Shown: piece by piece, positions 13,601 to 25,600 of the stretch
How positions within the stretch are numbered: position 1 is the stretch's first letter
Layout: every line of letters begins with the position of its first letter
Source of the DNA: Corythucha ciliata
Taxonomy: Eukaryota; Arthropoda; Insecta; Hemiptera; Tingidae
Assembly: GCA_038030265.1 (NCBI GenBank)
Contig: CM075938.1
Location: 24,343,009-24,407,008, forward strand
Length of the DNA: 64,000 nt
Reading direction: 5' to 3'
The notes under the pieces: generated by a model
The model's database searches: none
Told to the model about the DNA's origin: nothing
The model's input: the letters and a program-made list of their open reading frames with translations, nothing else
Position numbers and translations under genes: made by a program

Positions 13601-16600
13601 AGCTTTTCAACTGTATGTTTGGTTTGCAAAATTAGTTGGCATCAAACAAATAGGCTTTGCATAGGATGTTTTAGGCATGTGACGTCGTACGCATGTTCAG
13701 TAGACTCTGAAAATGGTATTTAAAATCGGTACCACCAAATTGGACCATTCGCTATGGTCGTGAGGTGTGGGGGGGCGTATTATAATTTTGGTGTTAGGGC
13801 GTATACGCCCCCACCCCACCTCGCACGGCCTCGTGAAAAGAAAAATCCAATTTCTTATCACCAATTATTATTAATTACATTAATAATAACGTCACGTCAC
13901 GCCATGTATGACGATTCTGCAAACCAAGTACACCGTTGAAAAGCCTGGAGCTCATGCATGTTTTTTGCGAGAGCCGAATGTAGCCTAGACAAACTTTCGG
14001 GAAGTTGCGAATTTTTTTTGGCAGGCACTCTTTCCAAATTTTATTCGCTGTTGAGCAATTTTAGCGGCGAATCAGGGATTTTCACTTTAGCGTTGAATTA
14101 ACGAGTTCTCTTACTTTTAGACGCGGACTCGACCCAACAAGAGCAGCACATTAGCGTTTTTCACTATTTCAGCCGTCAATTAGCGATTTTTTTTTCTCCA
14201 CTTTTAGCCACTTTTTTTTTATTCTCAAAGTTGCCTCCAGAAAGCACGAGCGTTGTAACAATGAGGAAGTAACACATTTTCCAAAATCATGCTGTCGTGA
14301 TAACTTGGGTACCAAAACTCATGAAAACACGATCCGTTCAAATAAAATCAGGCCCTATATTTTTTTATTAAATTTCAAAACTATTGGGTTGTGGGACCCA
14401 TTTGAAATAGGCTAGACAGACTGATGACGTAATAATAGCATTCGCGTGACCTCCACAATAGCTTCTCACAAATAAAACAATAGGACTTAAGAGAATGGGA
14501 AGGACAAGAAGGGGCAAGACATGATAACAGTAACGATGCTGAGGGGCGGGAGGGGTCACAACCCCTTAACCACGTCACGAGTCACAGACCGGCCGTTTAA
14601 GGTAACAAAAAAAATTGGCAAGTTATATTATTTCGCTATAAATCGAAATCAATCATGTACGCACTAGTATTCAATTCCTGGTCATATTTAGTCATTTTCT
14701 TTCGAGAAAAAATGTTTCCAGCGAATTTTATTTTTTTGTTACTTCCTCATTGTGTATCGTTGAATAGGCAATTTTTCAATTTTAGCGGTCAGTGAGCGCT
14801 TTTAGCAATGTTAGCAGTGAATGGGCGATTTCCTTCAATTTTAGCTACGAATGACCTTTTCCACCTCAATTTCTCGTTGAATGACCGGTTTTTCTCAATT
14901 CGCTGAAGCGACTTTGCGACAAATGACCATTTTTCCTTTGGAAAATCTGTTTCTCGGGATAAATTTCAAGTTAATTTTGTTTTTTAAAGTGCTAAATGTT
15001 CAGCTTTAATGCTAATCAGCTAGTTTAAAGGGGCAAATTGACGGTTTCCGATTGCAGCTGGTTTCGAACAAAAACGACTTGAAGAAGGGTGGGCTGCTGC
15101 CCACTGCTGCTATGCCTTTGCATGGGGGGCGGGGCGCGCGATAATTCTCACCTAGGGTTCCCGAGAGGGGTAGAAACGGCCCTACGCAAAGTTTGCGATC
15201 TCCATGCATATCCAGTATCTACCTAATGAGTCCATCTTGCTCTGTAAACGGGATATTCGTCAAAGGGAATGCATTTTTTTTCTCATCAGAAGATCTGAAA
15301 AAAAGGTACTGCAGCCCGTTCTGGATCGATAGGTAAAAAAACGACTTTCTTGTTCGAGATAAGGGTGGATCTGGGACCTCTCTCAGGGAGGGGGGGTAAT
15401 CGAATCCCCCCCCAGTACAACCCCACCACTCCCGCTCCGAGGGGGGAGGGTAATTTTGCTGCCCCCCCCCCTCCCAGCTAGATCCGCCTATGGTTCGGGA
15501 AATGCGCATTTTGCCTCAATAACAAACCCACCAGCTCAGGAAATAACTATACAGTCAATCAAAAGTGAATTTACCGGACTGATTTGACCAAAAAATTGCG
15601 AGTTTTGCGTTACTTTATCAAGAAGCTTATGTATTTCATGCATTCATTGTTCACGGTTCAGTCACCTAGAATATGTTCCAGGTTTTCATTTCTTAACAAA
15701 TAAAATACTGGGACATGATGACTGAAGCTCTGAATGAATTAAGGGGTTTTTGTGGGAAAATTTAACATCAAAAAGCTAGAATAATAGTGGGAAATATTAG
15801 GAGCTCTTTTTCCCCTCGTTTTCCCAAACGATTTGAATATGCGTGTAAGTAAAATTCATTGTGTTTGGACGGTTTTACATATTATTAGATCTAGGCCCTA
15901 ACATATTCATAAATGATTCATTAGTAATCGACAACAATTTATTTAAAAGCCCGCACCTTAACCCCTTCAATTCTTGGCTGGTATACATTTCGGCGTGCGC
16001 ATGTGGATGCTTATACAAGTGCACGCGTGGATGCTTATAGGTCAGTGTCTACGTTGATTGCGAAAAATTCAAGATAAGGCGCATCCCAAAAAATTTAAAA
16101 TGGTTTGGAGGAACTCTGGTTCCGATGTTTACAAAATTTCTAGGTTGTGTGGGATTGCCAAATGATTTGGGAATGTTTGGCTTCTAAAGTTAAGTCACGG
16201 GCCAGTTAGAAGAAATGCGCTCTGCATTACTACGCTCTGTAGGAGGCGGAGAAATCATACCTAACCTTACTTCAAAGTTAAACGAAATTGGAGCCATCTG
16301 AACTGCAGTCGGTTGATTTTATTATTTATATCGGAGATTATTATTGTTATTATTATTATCAATCTTTTTTTTTATACTCCGCTTCATTTTTCTTAACAAG
16401 AATCATGTAATAGCCTCGTATTTTTGTTGTTTACAGGTTCTACGCCGTGGTTGGTCCTAGCCTGCTCCGGCCTAATAGCTTCTATGATGTTGCCGTCACT
16501 ATCACTGGCGTACCATCGCCAACAACTGTTAAAGTTGATATCGGCGGACGGTTAGACAGCGGAGGCTCGTTTCAAGTTAGCGAGTTTGTAACTGTCAATC

Positions 16601-19600
16601 CTTATGAAACTAGGTTGGCCAAGTTGAAGGTTTGTACTTTTGCAGCAACGCTCCCCACATTAATTATGTAATTTCACGTTGCGAGATGTTCGCCATTAAT
16701 TCCCCTGAATCTCATTTTTACAGATTAGTGACGTTGGTCCAGGAGCCTTCAATTTAACAGTTGAGGGACTTGGCGGGTTTCTGTTTAAAAACACAACAAA
16801 ATTGGATTATCTCGGAAAATCTCACTCGATTTTCATACAGACAGATAAAGCGATTTACAAACCCGGCCACAAAGTCATGTTCCGAGTCGTTGCACTTTCT
16901 TCCCAGTTGAAACCTGCCAAAGTGACAGACATGAGGGTCTTCATAACTGTCAGTAACCCCCCTCCTCTTCTTAAAACTCATTATTTCAGAAGGTTGAAGC
17001 CAATAATTAAACACTCAAATAAATTGTGTCGTAGGATGGCAAAGGGAACAGAGTCAAAGTTTGGGAAAGAGTCGAACCCAATCGTGGCGTATTCTCCGAG
17101 GAATTTGAATTGTCTTCGAGTCCGGTCTTGGGCGATTGGAAGATTAACGTTAGGGCGGATGGCGAGGAATTTTCTAAAGTTTTCACCGTGGCCGAGTACG
17201 TTTTACCCAAATTTCAAGTCACACTGGACGTACCGAAAATGGCGACATTCAAAGACAGTAAATTCCCTGTGACAGTCCGTGCCAAGTAAACGTCTTTAGT
17301 TTATCAGTAAAAATACGACTCGCCAATTTATTTGTGATTGAATCATTGTAGGTACACGTACGGACGTCCTGTCAAGGGAGAAGCGACAATTTCAGTCTAC
17401 CCTTATATATTTTCCGATGTGATTCAACCAGTTTTTAAGCCTCCTGTGAGGAAAATCGTACCTGTCGACGGAAAAGCCGTTGTCGAATTCGACATTGCCA
17501 AAGAATTAGAGTACGTGGTTGGTTTTTCAGTCTGTTATTGAGTTGTTCTAATTACATGATAATACAGACTGACCGATGACTACCAGAGACAAATCCAATT
17601 CGATGTGGTCGTTAAAGAAGAACTGACCGGTAGAAAACAAAACGCTTCGGCTCAGCTCACTCTTTATAAACACAAGTATAAACTTGAATTGGTCAAAACG
17701 TCGGAATATTTCAAGCCAGGACTAAAATACACCGCTTTCGTGAGTTTTTTTGAAGTTATTTTGCAGATTTTTCTATGTTTCTTGTTGTGATAAAGCACTG
17801 TTTTTGTGAAGCTCAAATTAGTCCACCACGACGGAACTCCTGTGGTTGACAAAACGAATCCAATTAAAGTAAGGCACGGTTATACCTACGAAACTGACGA
17901 ATACAACGAAACAATTTACAAAGTTTCTCCGAACGGAATGATTCAACTTGATTTCTACCCACCTGAAAATGCAACCACTCTTGGAGTTGAAGTAAGCCAT
18001 GTTTGCCCCCCCCCCCCCGTGTGTGCGTTTCTTTAATATTTAAATTATTAGGCTGATTATTTGGATGTTAAAGAATGGTTTTCTACGACTTCTCCAGCAA
18101 ATTCCCCGAGCAACAGCTTTATCCAAGCTAGTCTCGTGACTCAAAATCCCTTGGTTGGTGTTATTAACGTTGAGTTATTCATGTATTGCTTGTTTTCTAC
18201 ACAAAAAGCTTATTTTCAGGTAAACAATGAAGTGGAAATTTCTATAAATTCTACATTTGAGCTACAATTTTTGACTTATGAAATTCTGGGTCGCGGCGAT
18301 GTAATTGTGGCCAATTCAATGACGTAAGTTTCACCTCTTGTTCTTCGTCAATATTAAAATACTTTTTTGATACACCCCCTTTCCCTCTCTTATAGGATAA
18401 GGGACTCAAAAACGAGTACTTTCCGATTTCTGGCTACCTACGCCATGGCGCCCACTGCTCATGTCATCGTTCACACGGTAAAAGATGGTGAAGTGATCGC
18501 AGACGCCTTGGACATTGAACTGGAAGGGGCTCTTCAGAATTTCGTCAAAGTCGACGTTTCGACGAATGAAACTGAGCCAGGTCGTAATGTTCAGATCAAT
18601 CTTCAGGCCAAAGTCAATTCAGCAGTCTACCTCATGGGAATCGATCAAAGCGTTCTTCTCATCAAGGAGGGCAATGATATTGCCAAAGTAATGAGGGGGA
18701 GCGATACAAATCTGTCTTTAACTTAACGTTAATTCATTGTTTTGTTGGTTATAGAATGAAGTAATTGAAGAACTGAAAAACTACGACGGCTCTTCTCCGT
18801 CAAACCGATTCGGACATCGAGAAATGCGTTCATTAGGGCGGCGTCAACGACGGGGGACGGCTTCTGAAATTAGGAAACGATCAAAGCGATCTATGTTTGC
18901 TTGGCCAGGGTCTTACACGGCTCAGGAGGCCTTCAATGTACGTTTTTCAATCGTTTAACGAAATCAACACCTTTTTTTTCAAAAAAAAAAACATTTACAC
19001 TTTGCAGAACGCGGGCGCTGTTATATTGACGAACGGCTACGTTCACGAACACACTCCTTGGCGTAAGTTTTTCGATCATTTTTCCAAAGCTTTCCACCCA
19101 TTAAAACTAACGAAAAGCTTTGAACCGCATTAATTTGCTCTGACAAAGTAATTCCGTAAACAATATCAAAACCCGCGATAAAAAAGCAACTGAGAGAATT
19201 AATTTCGCAATCCCGAGCCTAAAATGAAACCTGACGAATAATATCCACTTTTGTTTTGCTTAAATGTTTCGTGGATTCGCCTATAATAACAACGCTAATC
19301 AATTTAAAGTTAATTACCAGAGAAGCCGACAAATATGAATCTCAACAGGTTTTCAAGTCGTCAGTTGGGGGTTTCTGTCTAAATAGCTGTGCCCAATAGT
19401 GCAATTTTCGGTATCATCTTCAGATTCTTTTGATAGGTTTCTTTTGGGATCCTTGGAAATAGTATTGCGGGAGGATCAGACTTGGAGGTTATCTTTGTGA
19501 CTCAGTTCTTAATTTTATCACGAAAATCCGTTTTTCAGAGCAGCTACTATTTTCGACGTAAAAAAACACTTTCCAGTAGGAGCTTGGAAAGTGTAAAAAT

Positions 19601-22600
19601 CCGGTTTGAAGGCCTCTTTAAAACATAGTTCTGTTGCTTAAGGGGAATTAATCGATCTAAATACGGTAGAGTGTTCACTTGAACAGATTGTTCAACTATA
19701 ATTTAGGATGTAATTTCTTTAGACCACGGGCAAGTGGATTGGTCGTTTCACCAGTTCGATTCTTCCTTGATGGGCACTGTTATTAGGTCGGCCCCTGAAA
19801 TTGAGAAAACCCGCTAATGCCCAGTCTCTGTAGGTCCGTACGCGGCTGAAATTGAGAAAAATCCATCGTTTGACTTTGATAAATACACCAGATCTGCAGA
19901 TCCAGCTGGTATAATTGAGAGAAAGCAATAAGTATTTCTAATTTAGACTGCTGAAATTGAGAAAAGTGTTAATTAGCCGCTTTTAGAGGCAACTTCGCGG
20001 ATGGCCACAAATTAGCTTTAATCACAATTTCAGCCGCGATTTGTATTTCTTCTGAGTGTTTAGCCACGAATTAGCGAGATTCTCCATTTTAACCGTGGAT
20101 TAGCTCTCAGTTCGTCTATTTTTGCTGAGACTTAGCGATTTTCATCAATTTTGGACGTGAATTAGCAATTTCCTCAATTTTAGAAGTAGCTTTTCCGCGA
20201 CTTATAAGCTATTACATAAAAGCGATAATTCGCGGCCAAAATAAACAAAAAGCGCTAAGCCGCAGCAAACATAGATGAAAAGCGCTAATTCACTACTAAA
20301 ATTAAGAAAAATGTTCATTCAAACTGAAATTGAGATAACTCGCTAATTCGCGGTTAAAACGTGAGAGAAAAAAAATTTTGCGCAGCCGAAATTGAGAATA
20401 AGGCTAATTTGAGGCCATAGATTAGTGAAGGTGCTAATTCGCTGCTAAAATTTGGAAACAAGCTAATTCGCGGCAAAAAGGAGAAAAAACGCTTATTCGC
20501 AGGCAAAGTTTAGAGAAAGCGCTGACTCGCGGCTACAATAAAAGAAAACAACAATTCGTAGCCAAAATTGAGAATGCTAATTTGTGATTAAAAATTATTG
20601 AAAGTGCTAATCCGCTGCTATAAATTTAGAAACGCGTAAATCCGCGGATAAAATTGGGTAAAGCGTTAATTCGCGGTCAAAATTGGGAAGAACCGCTAAT
20701 TCGCAACTAAAGTTGAGAAAAAGGTTAATTCGCGGGCAAAGTGAAAAAATTCGCGGCTAAAGTCAAGAAAAATGCTAATTTGCGGCCAAAACTGAGGAAA
20801 ATGTCTCGCCTAACTTTGAGAAAGCTCGCTGTTTCACAGCTAAAAGTTCATGAAATCATATAATTTGCGGCCGAAGTGGGAAAAATAACGCTGAGTTACG
20901 CCCAAAAATTAGTGAAATTAGTGCTAATTCGTTGCCAAAATTGGGAGTAACGTTAACTCGCGGCCAAAATTGAGAAAAAGTGCTAATTCACCGCAGAAAT
21001 GGAGAAATATCGCTAATTCACGGCAGAAATTGATAAAAAGCGCTTATTCGTGATCAAAATTGACAAAAAGGCTAATTCGCGGCAAAAATTATTACGATCG
21101 CTAATTCGTATCAAAAATTAAGAAAAATGTTTATTTGCGATCCAATTGGAAAAAAACATCGAGGCTGAAATAAACAGCGTTTTCCATTTACATACTATAT
21201 TTCTGCTCTAGAGCAATTCATTTCCACCCGTATTCTCCATTAACGTATGTTTTAATACAGAAAGGACGAGTGGAAATTATCTGCTCTAGTGCAGAGGTTT
21301 TATATAAATGGAAACCTCGTTAATTTGCGGCTTCAAATGTTCAGAAATAATATAATTCGCGGCCGAAATTAAGAAGAACGCTAGCTTTGCGGATAAAAAT
21401 CAGTGAAAGGGCTAATTCGCTGCCAAAATTAGGAAACACTCTAATTCGCGGCCAGCCAAAATGGAGAAAAGCGCTAATTCGTGCTTTGTCTTCGTTGATC
21501 CGGGGTCAAGTCCAGGAGGATTGAAGGAGTACCAGGCTAAATATTGGCCGTCACGACGTGAACGAGGGTGTCGGACAGGAAACAACAACGCTCTGGCTTC
21601 TGCATTTTTATGTTCAAGAGCTGTGTCACGGTCCCTGTGGCGCAAGATAGAAGTTCTGGAAGTGGTCAAGGGCACGCAATACTGCTAGGGTTAACGCAAG
21701 CACAGCGCACCCCTTTTACAGTCTTAGGTATTGACTTGGTTTGAATCGCTGTACATGGTTAAGACACAGCAGTAGTGATTCATGTTCAGTACGGGTTCAT
21801 GTGAGTTGGGAATTCAGACTTTGATGAGCAGAAGAATAACCGCCGCACATATACGAGTAAGTGATGACAAGTTGGCAACTTCGATGGTCATACATCAGCA
21901 AAGGTTGATCTCCATTTGAAGGATACACAGTACCCGAGTACCGCTTAATTGACCTCTCCTGGTTGATTACCGCCACCATCAACTTCTCTTCTTATTTGAA
22001 TCGCCGTGTGAGCTCTGAGCGCCGCGGCTATGACAAGGAAAAGCAAGAAGCGGCCTTCGTCATCATCAACGACTTTCGGCTGCAGAATTTCAAGCGGTCC
22101 GTGAAACTGGCCTCATAGGAGCCATGTTTGGTGAAGAGGGGAGGATAGTAGCATGGTCCGTTAATCCGTGCGAAGCTCATACTTGCGGTTATGCCTGATG
22201 GTCAGTAATTTGTGTCAGTACTACGCGCTGTGAGTGGGCTGAAAGGCCTGGAAACAGCCATGATACGACCTCGTACCAATTATCCGATATGAATGAGATT
22301 CAACCTTGGTATTCATTTATACCAAAGTTTTGATAAAACATTGGTTTGTTGGACATATAGATACTTGATTGGTAGAGCTTTTGTTCGAGACCATTCGTAT
22401 TTTTTTACTCGTAATCTCCTCTCCCGTACAGTCTACTACAGAGGAGGACTCCCAATGCCGATGAATGCGGAGCCGGAATTCGAAATTCAGGATGATTCAT
22501 TAGACGGATTTTATGCTTCCGCTTCGAGTACCCCAGGTCTCGCCGACACACCAAGGGTTCGTGCGCATTTCCCCGAAACCTGGATTTGGGAACAGCAGAC

Positions 22601-25600
22601 TATTGGGTAAATGATGCTATAGTTAGTGAAAAGATGTTTGATGTGTACAAGCTTCTGAGGTTTTTATGTGACTAACTCTTATTAGTTTTATTAACCATGG
22701 TGTTTTTACGCTATCAAAATGCACGGTATTGGTGTGGAATTTGATTTAACAACGGTCAGTCCAGGGGAAATCGCGCAGCCATTGTAGTGCCGAGGTGGTA
22801 CCTCTCTGTTATCCCTTCGAGGAAAAATATACGTCCCGACAGAACTGTCAGGGAGCACGATTTAATTACTCTCCCAAGTTTCCGAATCAAATAATGCTTT
22901 AGAGTGTGAATATTTTCGACCAGTTACTTTGAAAACTTGGTGAGTCAGTTTGTTCGAGCTTCTCTCTCTCTTTTTACCGTGGATCTATAAATATTGTGTA
23001 AATAGTATGTTGGTCGAACACAACCACTGCAATTTTTACATCTACCACCAATTTATAAACACAATCAATGCACGTCTGCGGTTTCAACTTTGATGCCAAT
23101 TTTGCATACGACAGAATTTGTCTGTTTTGTTATTCTGGCTCGTATACTTTATTGTTCACCTGCGCAAAAAGCTAGAAAACTATTATGAGAACAAGTCCTC
23201 ATTACGGCTGAATTCTCTCCAATGCCTTACTCGATATTTTCTGCAGTCTACTTCAGAGGAGCAAATCAGTTTGGCTCATTTCTTCCTGATTTAAACGATA
23301 TGGAGATGACTGAGATGCGTACTTCGGCGACAATGGCTGAACAGAGCGATGGTTCGGACACTCCGAGAGTTCGCTCGCATTTCCCCGAAACGTGGATTTG
23401 GGAACAACTCACAGCTGGGTAATTGTCTTCGAAAAGAATCGAAGAAAAATTCTGTAAATTTTAATTATGTGACTGTAATGGCTGTACATTGGAAATTGGT
23501 AAAAAGGGATGGTGGTGATTAGCATGGGTGTGCACGTGTGTTCTAACCCGTGGAGCGAAGGATTACAATTAGTTTCTTTTGCTTTCTTTCCTCTCCTTCC
23601 CTACACGAAAAATTATTATTTGTTGTTTAAAAAAAAAACCATCAAAAACAAAAACAAAATCGGCTCCAACCCCAGGGCCCAATGTGGACTTGAAGAGACC
23701 CGCCAATACATATCAGATCGGGCGTCCCATACCACGCCCAGACGTTCGCGGCACAAAACCGGACATCGGCCCACGTCTCGAGTACAAGACGCCCGGTCTC
23801 AAACCTCCACTGGCTGGACCGTTCGCCTTTTCCCGTCACCCTTGGCAGGTGGTCCGACGCCCTCGTGTCTTCTTCGCGTCATTCAATGAGCCCGCCCGAA
23901 CTTGGCTTTTTAGCAACCTGACTGTTGGGTACGTTTATAATCGCCTCTTCCTTCCTGAGAAATGGCAAAAAATTCAATATAGCGATGATCCGTCCCCTCA
24001 ACACCGATGTCACCCACTCTCGCATATGTCCTTTTTTCTTCCTTTCTTCTTTTCTGTGTGCGCTTTGTCTTATGTACTGTCTGCGTGAAATATGCACGCT
24101 TCTTTTCTTTTTCTGGAGCACTTTAGCCTATAAACTTTCATTAAATTTTTCTTAGGGACGGGGGTCGCCCGCCATAATTTGTGTATCATTGCTTCTTTTT
24201 ATGTTAGTATACCGTCAGAGGCATGCGCAGTCATAGTGAATTGCTTTTTTTCGAATTCACACTAATTCCTAATTTCAATCCTTAAGATACAATGGAGAAA
24301 CGACTTCAATCACTAAAACAGTTCCGGACACGATCACTTCCTGGGTTATAAGTGCCTTCTCGCTCGATACCGTCTACGGTTTAGGCCTTATTGACTCGCC
24401 TGCCAAGGTACAATTTTACAGTGCCGTAAGGTGGGGTAACTTAGAACACGTGGGGTAACTTTAGTAGTGAATGAATTTTGTCTACAAGTCGTTGTGGAGG
24501 GCTCAATTTTAAAGTTAGCTAACCCCAGCTGGTACCATCCTTTCATAAATCACATGTGTAGTGCTGTTCATCGCCGATAAACGTCACGTTTGCTAACTTG
24601 GAATGCCAAACGCCTAAGTTACCTCTTAGAACTCAAAAAGGCGTTTAGCATTCCAAGTTGGCAAACGTGACGTTTTTCAACGACGGAACAGCACTAAACA
24701 TGTAATTTATGAAAGGATGGTACCAGCTAGGGTTAGCTAACTTTAAAATTGAGCCCTGCACAACGACTTATAGACAAAATTCATTCACTACTAAAGTTAC
24801 CCCGCGTGTTCTAAGTTACCCCACATTACGGTGGCAAAAAATTGAAAAATAAACAATAAAACTTTATTTTCAGTTGAACGTCTTCCGACCATTTTTTGTA
24901 TCGCTTGACCTTCCGTACTCGATTATTCGTGGTGAGACCGTCGCTGTCCCCGTCGTTGTGTTTAATTACATGAACAAAGAAATCGACGCTGAAGTCGTAC
25001 TTGAAAATACGGGACAGTTTGAATTTGCCGATTTGTCAAACGACGTTCACGATCAACCGAGTAATAACCCTCCGCCATTCATCATACTACTACTTACACC
25101 AATCTTCGCAGATTCTCTGTATGAAAACACCCCCCCCCCCTCCATTTTTTGTATAGAGTTGGAGCTCTTCAGAAAGAAAACAGTAACTATCAAACCTCAG
25201 TCTGGTAGCAGCACGTCTTTCATGATCACTCCCAAGGAGTTGGGTTACCTCGACATCAAAGTCACAGCTAAGAGCTCCCTGGCAGGAGACACCGTCATAA
25301 GGAAACTCTTGGTCAAGGTACACCCCAAATTTAAACTCTAAATTTTTAGGATTGCTGTTTAATAAAAATATTTAAAAATTCCTTAGCCGGAAGGTGAAAC
25401 CCAGCACCGAAATTTTGCATTCTTCGTCGATCTGAGAAACTCTCGGGAATTTTTCAAGAACATCACTCTTGATATCCCGAAAAACATTGTTCCTGAATCG
25501 GAATTTATCGAAGTTTCTGCCGTCGGTGCGTAACAAGTTTGATCGATGTTTTGTGTGAACTGTCGAAATTCTGTTTTTTTTTTTCCAAAGGTGACATTTT

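Larger units (their letters stand above)
5381..16436 (+). other. CD109 intron 2, about 11 kb, repeat-filled
   Basis: This intron carries three MITEs, two FB-like inverted arrays, a nested ~2 kb inverted-repeat element, two large foldbacks and degenerate ~30-bp arrays (listed separately). Between them, 5381-6970, 7330-9710 and 15500-16430 show nothing I can name beyond A-runs and low-complexity tracts. Confidence 0.7.
19063..22431 (+). other. CD109 intron 13
   Basis: 19140-19790 is unassigned. 19790-21480 is a degenerate array. 21480-22431 is higher in GC and unlike the array, but I find no protein or RNA match there, and no fourth copy of the bait exon. Confidence 0.6.

Noticed and set aside
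21480..22280. Possible rRNA or mitochondrial insertion
   Set aside because: The segment differs from the arrays and looks unique, but I could match no conserved rRNA or mitochondrial motif.
23509..23889. 126-codon ORF overlapping bait exon 14c
   Set aside because: It is an out-of-phase shadow of exon 14c; the phase that fits exons 13 and 15 is the other frame.
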